Shown here: positions 26,272 through 34,773 of the stretch, in pieces | Layout of the letters: each line of letters begins with the position of its first letter | Position numbering within the stretch: the stretch's first letter is position 1 | NCBI GenBank assembly: GCA_030550455.1 | Contig: JAUQPH010000003.1 | Span: 9,134-73,133, forward strand | Direction: 5' to 3' | Length of the DNA: 64,000 nucleotides | Source of the DNA: Thermoproteota archaeon | GTDB lineage: Archaea > Thermoproteota > Thermoprotei_A > Sulfolobales > NBVN01 | Position numbers and translations under genes: made by a program | The notes under the pieces: generated by a model | What the model saw: only the letters and a program-made list of their open reading frames with translations | What the model was told of the DNA's origin: nothing | The model's database searches: none

Positions 26272-27513
26272 ATGGTAATAGAAGTAAGAGGCTCGCATCT
26301 CTACATTGGGGGTTTGAAAGCTACTGAACTAGCTGATAGATTTGGAACCCCGCTTTATGCATACGACAAGGGAGTGGTTATAGATAACTATGGTAAGATC
26401 TCTAGGAGCTTTACCTACAGAAACGTTGAAGTACTTTACTCGTGTAAAGCAAACAGTAATCCCGGAATATTAGCTACCCTCAGAGACCTTGGGGCAGGAC
26501 TGGATTCTTCTTCACCATGGGAGGTAGTGCTAGGCCTTATGCTTGGCTTCAAGAGAGAGAAGATCATGTTTACAGGAAGTGGTGTCACCGACGAGGAAAT
26601 GAGGTACGTTCGAGGAGAACTAGGTGTTCTAGTTAACGTAGATTCTATACACCAATTGAGAAGATACGGCAGGTTATTCCCGGAGACGGATGTATCGATA
26701 AGGATAAACCCAGGCTTCGGATATGGCTACCACGAGTTCACTACCGCGGGGGGTCTCACTAAGTTCGGCATAAGCATAGACTTACTGAGTAAGGCTTTAG
26801 AGATAGCTAAAGAGTACAAACTCAAGATTGTAGGTCTCCACTCACACATAGGGTCGGGAGTCTTCGCAGTAGAGCCGTACGTTAAGGTAACAAAACTGCT
26901 TTTAGACATTGCTGTAGGCCTCCACGATCTTGAGTTTATTGATATAGGTGGTGGAATGGGGGTACCGTACAGGCCTGAGGAAGCTGAGTTCGACCATATC
27001 GCTTTCGGGCGAGCAGTCTCGGAGCTATTGGAGAATTACTCCAAGAGCATCGGTGAAATCAAGTTAAGAATTGAACCCGGTAGGTTTATCGTAGGTAACG
27101 CAGGTGTTTTATTAACTAGGGTAGTGGAGGTCAAAGTCGTAGAGTTTGGTGGGTCAAGGAAGGTGTTCGCAATTGTGGACACCAGCATTAACCACATCGT
27201 TAGGTCAGTTATGATGGGGACTTACTACGAGGTAGTCGCAGCATCTAAAGCAGATGCTCGACATAGAGTCGAAGTTGATGTAGTCGGTAACCTCTGTATG
27301 GCCGGAGACGTGATAGCCAAAGCAAGAGAATTACCACCACTAGAAGAAGGAGACGTGCTAGCGTTCCTGAATACTGGAGCTTACACATACAGCATGAGTA
27401 TGAACTACAATATGAGGCCTAGACCAGCTGAAGTACTAGTGCACGATGGTGAGGTAAGACTTACACGTAGAAGAGAAAGCTTTGCGGACCTAATATCAAC
27501 CCTCGTGATCTAA
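26272..27513 (+). CDS. lysA: Diaminopimelate decarboxylase-like PLP enzyme
   Basis: A fold-type III (alanine racemase-like) decarboxylase of 413 residues. PLP lysine is Lys59 in YSCKANSNP; HSHIGSG, the glycine loop IDIGGGMGVPYR and EPGRFIVGNAG are the family's other signatures. The active-site cysteine motif reads CMAGD where meso-diaminopimelate decarboxylases have CESGD and ornithine-type enzymes CDGxD, so the substrate may differ from diaminopimelate. The start ATG is preceded by AAGTGATG. The gene is monocistronic; no other lysine-pathway gene is in the window. The family name lysA is a best guess. Confidence 0.8.
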   Translation: MVIEVRGSHLYIGGLKATELADRFGTPLYAYDKGVVIDNYGKISRSFTYRNVEVLYSCKANSNPGILATLRDLGAGLDSSSPWEVVLGLMLGFKREKIMFTGSGVTDEEMRYVRGELGVLVNVDSIHQLRRYGRLFPETDVSIRINPGFGYGYHEFTTAGGLTKFGISIDLLSKALEIAKEYKLKIVGLHSHIGSGVFAVEPYVKVTKLLLDIAVGLHDLEFIDIGGGMGVPYRPEEAEFDHIAFGRAVSELLENYSKSIGEIKLRIEPGRFIVGNAGVLLTRVVEVKVVEFGGSRKVFAIVDTSINHIVRSVMMGTYYEVVAASKADARHRVEVDVVGNLCMAGDVIAKARELPPLEEGDVLAFLNTGAYTYSMSMNYNMRPRPAEVLVHDGEVRLTRRRESFADLISTLVI

Positions 27514-27905
27514 AACGAGAATATAACTTAACGCTCATATTAATGCGTTTGTAGTGTTCTTGACGTTTAAGCTTCAGCTAAGCTTTCGCCTCTAGTAAGT
27601 AAAGCCTCAGCGCTGTCACAGCTAAAAATTGCGACCCTTCAAAGCTTGAGACTACAGCAGGAGGCATGTGCGAGAGCATCATAAGAGCGTTCTAGGTTCG
27701 GAGGAATAGTTGTTTACGCACAGGTTTAGTTTTTCATTTATTGAGATGGCTTTATGGAAGTCTAGAAGGTCGTGTCTGAAGAACTAGAAGCTATAGTTAG
27801 ATAGCGGTAGTCTATACCGAGGCGTTTAAACTCCTTAATCAAGGTTGTGTCAGATAAACATTATTCGGAGAGTAAATAGAAGATTTTAAAACATAGAGTA
27901 TACAA
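27514..27905. other. Intergenic stretch with no recognisable feature
   Basis: About 390 nt between two plus-strand genes. I found no ORF with protein-like composition, no IS relic and no convincing hairpin. Confidence 0.4.
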
Positions 27906-27910
27906 AAATG

Positions 27911-27920
27911 CTTTATATAC
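27911..27920 (+). promoter_or_regulatory. TATA box of the KaiC-like gene
   Basis: CTTTATATAC is centred about 25 nt upstream of the TTG at 27940, the distance expected if transcription begins at the start codon. This supports a leaderless mRNA. Confidence 0.6.
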
Positions 27921-27939
27921 CTCTCGATTATATTAACTT

Positions 27940-29379
27940 TTGGGTAAGTGTTTGAATAATTACACTTTTGGTATTGACGGTCTTGATGCTCTTTTAAGAG
28001 GTGCTCTAAGCGCCGGAACTCTGGTTGTAATTGCCGGACACCCCGGTTCTGGTAAGACCACACTGGCGTCTACTATTTGTTACCATAACGCATTAAAAGG
28101 GCATAAGTGCCTGTATGCGTCTGTCCAGGAGGATAAAGAGAAACTCTTTAAGAATATGAAGAACTTGGGGCTTGACTTAGATAGTGTTGAGAAAAACGGG
28201 TACCTAAAGTTTTTGCATCTTCCTCTCACAGCTTCTGAAGATACTGTGACCAACGTCATCATTGATGTACTAAATAAGAGAATAGAGGAGTTCGGCCCTA
28301 ACGTAGTGATCGTGGACTCAGTAACCCCTATCCTAAAGTCTCTGGGCTCTGAAATCAAAGCTAGAGCAATTCTTCAGAACTATTTTGCGGGGTTATCTAA
28401 GGTAATCGGTGGAATAGTTATTCTCATAGCAGAGATCCCACTATCAGAAGAGAGAATCGAGCTAGGAGATATAGAGTTTGTTTCGGACGTGATCATAGTC
28501 CTTCGACACTCCGTAGTGAGACGACTACTACTTCGAGAACTTGAGGTCCGAAAGGCGAGAGGGGCTCCCGTTTCTATAGCTAAGGTAGTATTCACTATTA
28601 CCGAGGGTCTCGGATTTAGAGTATTTACTCCACCTGCTCTAAGTGAAATACCCGCACCAGCTCTAGAGAGGCCTCTCGAGACTATGGGCTGTAGAACTAT
28701 AGACAGAAGAATAGGTCCCGTATACAGGGGAGAGCTTATTTACGTTAAGAGCCCGGGACTTCACTACCACTACTACATCCTAGCGTACGCACTACTTAGT
28801 GCACTCCACAATAAGGGGAAGCTCTTAATCATAAGCTACGAGAGCTCGCCAGCATACATCTGGTACCAGCTTTCAGAAATGATAAAGGATATATTTAGAG
28901 TAGAGATTAGTGCTTCAAAGCTTGAGAGCTTACTTAGCGAGTTTGTTAAAATAGAGGCCTACAACCCAGCAGCATACCTTCCTGAAGACCTCTATCAAAA
29001 AGCTATCGTACTAGCTGATCATTATAAGCCGATGCTCATGCTGTTTTTAGGAAGCCCTATAGGCGATGTCACCTCCGAAGAGCCGCGGTTGAGGGAGTAT
29101 AAAGACATACTGATCAACTTACTGCTTCATCTAAAGAGCCGTAAGCTTATTGGGATAGTTATTGAGACAGGCTCGAGCGAGTTCTCGAGCGTTCTGAGCT
29201 CTATAGCTGACATAATAGTAACCATCAACCCAAGAGAGGCCGCTGGACCGCTCTCAGTGGAGTTCACCGTATCTAGGAGAATAAGGTCTCCGTACACGAT
29301 AAGTGAAAAAGAGCTGAGATCATGTTTTGACGAGATATCGGACTTTCTACTAAAGCTACCCCTAATGGAGACTCGGTAA
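27940..29379 (+). CDS. KaiC-like RecA-superfamily ATPase with degenerate second domain
   Basis: A cytoplasmic signalling or scaffolding ATPase of the archaeal KaiC-like group. The first domain (about 1-230) has Walker A GHPGSGKTT at 33-41 and Walker B NVVIVDSV near 126. The second half (about 245-479) has the same alternating pattern but its P-loop position reads VKSPGLHYHYY, with no GK(S/T), so it should not bind ATP in the usual way. Length 479 residues against ~240 for single-domain and ~520 for double-domain KaiC. A leaderless TTG start is supported by the TATA spacing. The function is not known; it is followed by a convergent ABC exporter. Confidence 0.75.
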   Translation: MGKCLNNYTFGIDGLDALLRGALSAGTLVVIAGHPGSGKTTLASTICYHNALKGHKCLYASVQEDKEKLFKNMKNLGLDLDSVEKNGYLKFLHLPLTASEDTVTNVIIDVLNKRIEEFGPNVVIVDSVTPILKSLGSEIKARAILQNYFAGLSKVIGGIVILIAEIPLSEERIELGDIEFVSDVIIVLRHSVVRRLLLRELEVRKARGAPVSIAKVVFTITEGLGFRVFTPPALSEIPAPALERPLETMGCRTIDRRIGPVYRGELIYVKSPGLHYHYYILAYALLSALHNKGKLLIISYESSPAYIWYQLSEMIKDIFRVEISASKLESLLSEFVKIEAYNPAAYLPEDLYQKAIVLADHYKPMLMLFLGSPIGDVTSEEPRLREYKDILINLLLHLKSRKLIGIVIETGSSEFSSVLSSIADIIVTINPREAAGPLSVEFTVSRRIRSPYTISEKELRSCFDEISDFLLKLPLMETR

Positions 29380-29419
29380 AACACTATTAGCCCGAGCGTC
29401 GATTGATACTGAGAGTTAA

Positions 29420-31192
29420 CTACTGAATACTGATACTTTCCTCTATCTGGGACTTATACATGTCGTAGAACATCCCCTGCTTCTCCATGAGTTCTTCAAA
29501 CGTACCGTACTCGACTACCCGACCATCGGATAAAACTAGTATTCTATCGCAGTCTCTAGCTATCGACAGCCTATGGGCTATCACGATTCCAGTCCTACCT
29601 TTGAGTAGCTCACGAAGCGCGCTCTTGATCATGTTTTCAGTTTCAGCATCAACACTTGAGAGAGCCTCGTCAAATATTACGATCCTAGAGTCTTTTAACA
29701 TAGCTCTTGCTATAGCTATTAGCTGTTTTTCCCCTAAGGACAGCCTCTTACCGATTTCACCAACGTCAGTATAGTACCCGTTGGGGAGCTTCTCGATGAA
29801 CTTATGTATGCCCAGCTTCCTACAGACTTCCATGACCTCTTCGTCTGTTGCGTCTGGCTTTACGACCTTGATGTTCGCTACGATTGTGCCCGGGAATAGG
29901 TAAGTCTCTTGGGGTATGTAGCTAACAAACCTCCTGAGGCTACTTCGCTTAACGCTCTTTATGTCTACTCCATCGATAGTTATCTTACCCTTAGTTGGTT
30001 CATAGAACTTCATTAAGAGGTTGGCCATAGTAGTCTTACCAGCACCGGTGTGCCCTACTACAGCAACGATCTCTCCAGACTTGATGCTGAAAGTCACATC
30101 CTTTAGTACGGGGGTTCCAGGCTCGTACTCAAACCATACGTGGTCAAACACTATATCACCTCTCACATTCACGAGCTCTAACCCTTCATCAGCTTCCACT
30201 TTCTCACTTCGAAGGATCTCAAATATTCTGTCTAGAGAAGCAAGAGCCGACTGAAGGGCGTCGTATACGAACACGAGCTCGTTAATTGGTGCCATGAGTC
30301 TACTCACGTATTGCGTAAAAGCCACTAACAGACCAACACTGAGCATACCCGTCAAGCACAGATAGCCTCCGTAAGCGATGACTACAGCCAGAGACAAAGA
30401 AGATGCGACGTTCATGAGTGGGAAAAACAGTCCTGCTAATACTGAAGCTCTAATCGAGAACCTGTATACCTCGCGAGAGACTCTATCAAACCTAGCGAGA
30501 GCGTTTTCCTCCAATCCGAACGACTTTACTACCTCAATACCGGAGATGTTTTCCTCCACTACTGTAGTCATTCTAGATACTCTTTCTCTTACTTCTCTCC
30601 AGGTCCTCCTCAATCTAACTCCTAGCCTCTTAGCTATGAAAACCATCAAGGGGACTGTCACTAAAGACACGAGAGTCAGCTGGGGACTTAGATAAACCAT
30701 CACAGCTAAAGACCCCGTCATCGAGACTATGTCTCCCAAGACATTCAGTAGCCCGGTTACTATTGCTTCGTTAACTACTGACGTATCGTTAACTACTCTA
30801 GATACTAAGTCCCCAAGCTGGTTTTCTTTATGGAAGTCTAGTGTTGCCTTAACATATTTTTCAAATAGAGAATGGCGGAGGTCCCTAAGAACTCTCTGAC
30901 CTATAGCCTCGATTTTAATTGTTCTAATTAACATAGCGGCCCACTGCGCAAGCACAGTAACAACGAGGAGGGACACTAGCTGCGGAAGTAAGTCTAGCCT
31001 TCCCTTAGCTATACTCTCATCGATTATAAGACCCAGTAGGTAGGGAGAAACGAGTAAAGCTATACTGTTTGCTACTATCGCTATAGCGACAACTACTACA
31101 TCTCTCTTGCTTGCTAGAATCAGCTCGACTATTTCACGTATTGACACAGCTCTTGACTTAAGCTCACGAGTTTGCTGGCTCAACGCTCTCAC
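29420..31192 (-). CDS. ABC exporter half-transporter with consensus Walker B (subunit 2)
   Basis: A six-helix ABC exporter half with its ATPase at the C terminus (590 residues). Walker A is VGHTGAGKTT, Walker B ends IVIFDEALSS with the catalytic glutamate present, but the signature is LSLGEKQ in place of LSGGQ. It overlaps the upstream half-transporter gene by 29 nt. In heterodimeric exporters one ATP site is dead: the degenerate signature of one subunit pairs with the altered Walker B of the other. That is the pattern here, so the two proteins very likely form a heterodimer. The substrate may be a lipid, peptide or drug and cannot be told from sequence. Confidence 0.9.
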   Translation of the reverse strand: MRALSQQTRELKSRAVSIREIVELILASKRDVVVVAIAIVANSIALLVSPYLLGLIIDESIAKGRLDLLPQLVSLLVVTVLAQWAAMLIRTIKIEAIGQRVLRDLRHSLFEKYVKATLDFHKENQLGDLVSRVVNDTSVVNEAIVTGLLNVLGDIVSMTGSLAVMVYLSPQLTLVSLVTVPLMVFIAKRLGVRLRRTWREVRERVSRMTTVVEENISGIEVVKSFGLEENALARFDRVSREVYRFSIRASVLAGLFFPLMNVASSLSLAVVIAYGGYLCLTGMLSVGLLVAFTQYVSRLMAPINELVFVYDALQSALASLDRIFEILRSEKVEADEGLELVNVRGDIVFDHVWFEYEPGTPVLKDVTFSIKSGEIVAVVGHTGAGKTTMANLLMKFYEPTKGKITIDGVDIKSVKRSSLRRFVSYIPQETYLFPGTIVANIKVVKPDATDEEVMEVCRKLGIHKFIEKLPNGYYTDVGEIGKRLSLGEKQLIAIARAMLKDSRIVIFDEALSSVDAETENMIKSALRELLKGRTGIVIAHRLSIARDCDRILVLSDGRVVEYGTFEELMEKQGMFYDMYKSQIEESISIQ

Positions 31193-32942
31193 CCATCATG
31201 GATGTGTACATCCTGTAGTACATCCCTCTTTTCCTCATAAGCTCTTCATGCGTTCCCTCTTCCACTATCTCTCCGTCATTCATAACTACGATCCTGTCTG
31301 CGAGAGGTACTAGAGAGAGCCTTTGAGTAACTACTATAGCCGTCCTATTCTTTAGGATCTCCTTGAGGTCCTCTACAAGAGCTTTCTCCGTTTCCGCATC
31401 GAGGTTAGCGACCGGGTCGTCTAGTAAGAGAATCTTTGGGTTTCTCACTAGAGCTCTCGCTATAGCTATTCTCTGCCTCTGACCACCGGATAGGTCTATA
31501 CCTCTCTCACCAACGATCGTGTTAAACCCTCTAGGGAGACTCTCTATGAATTTACGTATTTTGGCTACTTCTGTCGCTCTAACCACATCTTCAAATGACG
31601 CATTAGGGTTCCCTAGTACGACGTTATCATATATTGTGCCGTTAAATATGAATGGCTCCTGTGGAACGTATCCGACGTTATTCCTTATTGTAGAGAGCCT
31701 TAGGTTCCTTACGTCAACGCCGTCTAGTAGTATAGCACCTTCATCTGGGTCGTAGAACCTCATAATCAGCTTCATTAAGGTTGACTTCCCGGAGCCCGGA
31801 GGTCCTACTACGAGAAGAACTTCTCCAGGTCTAACTTTCAGGTTGACGTTCTTGAGGGCTTTTTTACCTGAGGGGTACGTAAACGATACGTTAACGAACT
31901 CTAGAGAGCCCTCTACCTTGCTTAGAGTCAGCGCGTCAGGTCTCTCTTGGACCACGTCTTCAGACTCTATGAGCTCGAAAAGCCTTCTAGCAGATGCGAA
32001 AGCTCTCTGGATATCAGTAATCGAGAAGCCCAACATATTTAGTGGTCTTGATAGTGTAGTTATGTAGGTCAAAAACATGGCGAGCCCTCCTACCGTGAGC
32101 ACTCCTCCCTCAATAGCATACGCACCGTAGAGTATCACTAGGGCAGTAGCGATACCGAATATGAGGATAGTTGAGTTACCGTATATCGCTCTAACTTTTG
32201 CGGCCTTTATGTTGAGTTCGGCAAACTTGATATTCTCTTCATCAAATCTTTCCAGCTCGCTATCAACTATGTTAAGCCCTTTTACAGTCTTTATACCGAC
32301 TAAATTGTTGGTTGCTACTGAGGCTATCACACCTAGCTGCTGTCTTATCGCGTCATAGAGAGGTCTTATGACTATGGAGTAGCGTGCGTAAACAATCACT
32401 ACTAAAACCATCGAAGATAATGCGACAGCAGTAAGGATCGGGTGTAGGCTGAACATGTTGTACGCTGAAAATGCGAGAAGGCTTGTAGCGTAAACAATCA
32501 TCCTAAGTCTATCAGACAAAAAGTTAGCTACTCTTTCACTGTCGTTAGTTATCCTAGAGATCAGCTGTCCAACAGAAGCTCTATCAAAGAATCCGAGATA
32601 CTTTCGTAAAACAGACTCAAACGCCTCTAATCTAATAGTGTGAGTTATCTCTTGAGCATACCTAGCTGAGGCGTACCTAACCAAGAAGTTAATGAATCCT
32701 CCAGCGGCTGTTGCCGCAACAAGTAGAACTGCGTAAGTAATAACATCGCTTAGAGACCCGACTGCGACACCTCTGTCTATAGCATACCTGACAAAGACGG
32801 GTGGTAAGCTTCCAGCGTATCCAGCAATTAAAACTAGGGAAATAAGTAGTAGAAATAGTGAAGCTTTCTTGGACATATAGCGCCACAACCACAGGGCTGT
32901 GCTCACTCTTTTACCGCTCGAACTCGCCAATTCTTCATCCAA
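31164..32942 (-). CDS. ABC exporter half-transporter with degenerate Walker B (subunit 1)
   Basis: The upstream partner of the exporter pair, 592 residues. The membrane domain has six helices; the ATPase has Walker A VGPPGSGKST, a perfect signature LSGGQRQRI, and Walker B LLLDDPVAN, where the catalytic glutamate is aspartate. This makes its own ATP site weak, while its good signature completes the active site of the partner. The ATG at 32942 is followed by a charged, non-helical leader before the first helix. It is divergent from the DUF438 gene, with 99 nt between starts. Confidence 0.9.
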   Translation of the reverse strand: MDEELASSSGKRVSTALWLWRYMSKKASLFLLLISLVLIAGYAGSLPPVFVRYAIDRGVAVGSLSDVITYAVLLVAATAAGGFINFLVRYASARYAQEITHTIRLEAFESVLRKYLGFFDRASVGQLISRITNDSERVANFLSDRLRMIVYATSLLAFSAYNMFSLHPILTAVALSSMVLVVIVYARYSIVIRPLYDAIRQQLGVIASVATNNLVGIKTVKGLNIVDSELERFDEENIKFAELNIKAAKVRAIYGNSTILIFGIATALVILYGAYAIEGGVLTVGGLAMFLTYITTLSRPLNMLGFSITDIQRAFASARRLFELIESEDVVQERPDALTLSKVEGSLEFVNVSFTYPSGKKALKNVNLKVRPGEVLLVVGPPGSGKSTLMKLIMRFYDPDEGAILLDGVDVRNLRLSTIRNNVGYVPQEPFIFNGTIYDNVVLGNPNASFEDVVRATEVAKIRKFIESLPRGFNTIVGERGIDLSGGQRQRIAIARALVRNPKILLLDDPVANLDAETEKALVEDLKEILKNRTAIVVTQRLSLVPLADRIVVMNDGEIVEEGTHEELMRKRGMYYRMYTSMMGESVEPANS

Positions 32943-33002
32943 GTGAACACATAGCGAAAACGAATTAAAAATTGAACTGGTAAACTCCTACAATACGAAA
33001 AG

Positions 33003-33011
33003 CTTATAAAC
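33003..33011 (+). promoter_or_regulatory. TATA box of the DUF438 operon
   Basis: CTTATAAAC sits about 35 nt before the GTG at 33042, with GGTGTGA (33032-33038) just ahead of the start as a likely ribosome-binding site. This suggests a short leader. Confidence 0.5.
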
Positions 33012-33041
33012 TTCTCCTACGATATTATAATGGTGTGACAC

Positions 33042-34370
33042 GTGTCAACTCAAGATCGTGCCAAAAAGCTAGAGCTAGTAAAGGCAATACTAAAGGACCT
33101 TCACGGAGGGACCGGAGTCGACGAACTTAAGGAGAGGTTTAAACAAGTGCTAGAAATGGTATCACCCTTTGAGATACCTCTGATAGAGCAAGAGTTGGTG
33201 AAGGAGGGAGTCCCGATAACCGATATACTTAAATTATGCGATCTGCATGTAGAACTCTTTAGGGAGTTCCTAAAGGCTCGAGAGTTAGAGAACGTGCCAA
33301 TTGGGCACCCTGTTTACTTCTTGATTAAGGAAAACGAGCTCTTACTCAAGGAGAGTGAGATACTAGAGATGCTCTCGAGGGTCTTATCGGGCAGTGTGGA
33401 GAGAGGTGAGGTTGTCAAGTACTTAAGTGAGCTTGCTGCAGTACTTAGAGAATTAAGAAAAGTTAGATACCATTACAGAAAAATACAGATGCTACTATTT
33501 CCGTATCTAGAGAGGAGAGGTATCGTAGCTGTTCCAAGAGTTCTGTGGGGTAGGGAAGATCAGGTGGTCGTTAAGCTCAGAGAGCTTGAGGAAGCCGTAG
33601 ATTCATTATTGAATGAGCAGAACGTTGAAGGCGCTGTAAAAGACTTAGCTAGGAGAGCTCAGGAGCTAGCTCGAGAGATTTCGGAACTTGTGTTTAGAGA
33701 AAACAAGATACTCTACCCTGCGGCATTAACGCTATTGAGCGAGGGTGAATGGGTAGCTATAGCTGAAGAAGCGAGGAAGTTTCCGTGGTTAGTCCAAATA
33801 GATAGCAGAGTATGGAATCCTGCAGAGAAACCCGTAATGCCGTACGAGCTTGCGACCACCGTGTCAGAAGAGCAAATAGAGAAACTGCCTCCGGAATTTA
33901 AGTTTATGGCTCTTTCTAGGGGAGTAGAGCCGGACAACTACGAAATCAGAAGAGGTGGAGACCTAGACCTAGGCACAGGTTTTCTAGACATAGAAGAGCT
34001 AAGGGGGCTTTTTAGGGCTCTACCGATTGAGATAACGTTTGCTAATAGAGACGATAGAGTCAAGTTCTACAGCGAAAGCATGCTGTCTCGAGGGTTCGAC
34101 AGAGCGAGGACTATCATCGGAAGGAGAGTTGAGTTCTGCCACCCGCCTAGACTTGAGTTAACCGTTAGAAAGGTCATAGACAGTCTTAAGAGAGGTGAAG
34201 CCCCTTACAGGGAGTTCTGGACGAAGAGTGGTGACAGAATACTGAGGGTCATTATAGTACCGATAAAGAACGATACTGGAGAGATCATAGGTACTGCTGA
34301 GGTAGTTGAGGACCTAACTGAAGTAATAAATAAGGCAGAGGAAATAAAGAAAAAGGTAGTGGTGCTCTAA
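33042..34370 (+). CDS. DUF438/hemerythrin-like/PAS sensor protein
   Basis: A 442-residue soluble protein. An N-terminal DUF438 helical segment (about 8-90; LHGGTGVDELKERFKQVLEMVSPFEIPLIEQEL) is followed by a helical-bundle region with histidines and acids placed as in hemerythrin-like domains (GHPVYF, YHYRK, FRENKILYP). The C-terminal third has a PAS-like fold (DIEELRGLFRALPIEITFANRDDRVKFYS ... GEIIGTAEVVEDL). Such proteins are thought to sense O2, NO or small ligands. Its stop is followed one base later by the ATG of a small HTH regulator, so the pair may act together. The ligand is unknown. Confidence 0.8.
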   Translation: MSTQDRAKKLELVKAILKDLHGGTGVDELKERFKQVLEMVSPFEIPLIEQELVKEGVPITDILKLCDLHVELFREFLKARELENVPIGHPVYFLIKENELLLKESEILEMLSRVLSGSVERGEVVKYLSELAAVLRELRKVRYHYRKIQMLLFPYLERRGIVAVPRVLWGREDQVVVKLRELEEAVDSLLNEQNVEGAVKDLARRAQELAREISELVFRENKILYPAALTLLSEGEWVAIAEEARKFPWLVQIDSRVWNPAEKPVMPYELATTVSEEQIEKLPPEFKFMALSRGVEPDNYEIRRGGDLDLGTGFLDIEELRGLFRALPIEITFANRDDRVKFYSESMLSRGFDRARTIIGRRVEFCHPPRLELTVRKVIDSLKRGEAPYREFWTKSGDRILRVIIVPIKNDTGEIIGTAEVVEDLTEVINKAEEIKKKVVVL

Positions 34371-34371
34371 A

Positions 34372-34764
34372 ATGAGCACGGTATTTGAAATAGCCTCTAG
34401 ATACGTAGTTCCATCAATTAGGAGGGAGGCAGTACTTGAGCTTCTGCGTAAAGGGTTTTCTAAGGTTGAGGTATCTAGAGCTTTAGGGATATCTAAGTCC
34501 CTAGTGAGTAGATACGCAAAAGGAGAAAGAGGTAAACTACTGGAGGTAGGACACCACCCCGTGGTTAGAAATGCCGTAGACAAAATAGCGTACTTAGTGG
34601 AGTCTGGAGAAGTCTCTGAACATAAGATAGAGGAAGAAATAGTTAAGGCAGTCGTGAAGCTCTTATCGGCGAAGGCTTTATGCGGTTTTCACGAGAAATT
34701 AGATAGGCGATTCAATCCGACGGTGTGCCAGATATGTGTTAGAGTTTTCAGTAAGCAACAGTAG
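34372..34764 (+). CDS. Small HTH regulator with C-x2-H...C-x2-C motif
   Basis: A 130-residue XRE/COG2522-type regulator. The helix-turn-helix is FSKVEVSRALGISKSLVSRY (about 28-48). The C terminus has CGFHEK ... CQIC, a C-x2-H-x11-C-x2-C arrangement that could hold a metal and also occurs in the ThiR-type protein at 25.2 kb (CRLHRK ... CDVC). It starts 1 nt after the DUF438 stop. A redox- or metal-sensing repressor that works with the PAS protein is plausible. The M24-like gene starts 9 nt downstream, so all three are probably one operon. Confidence 0.75.
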   Translation: MSTVFEIASRYVVPSIRREAVLELLRKGFSKVEVSRALGISKSLVSRYAKGERGKLLEVGHHPVVRNAVDKIAYLVESGEVSEHKIEEEIVKAVVKLLSAKALCGFHEKLDRRFNPTVCQICVRVFSKQQ

Positions 34765-34773
34765 GGATAGAAA

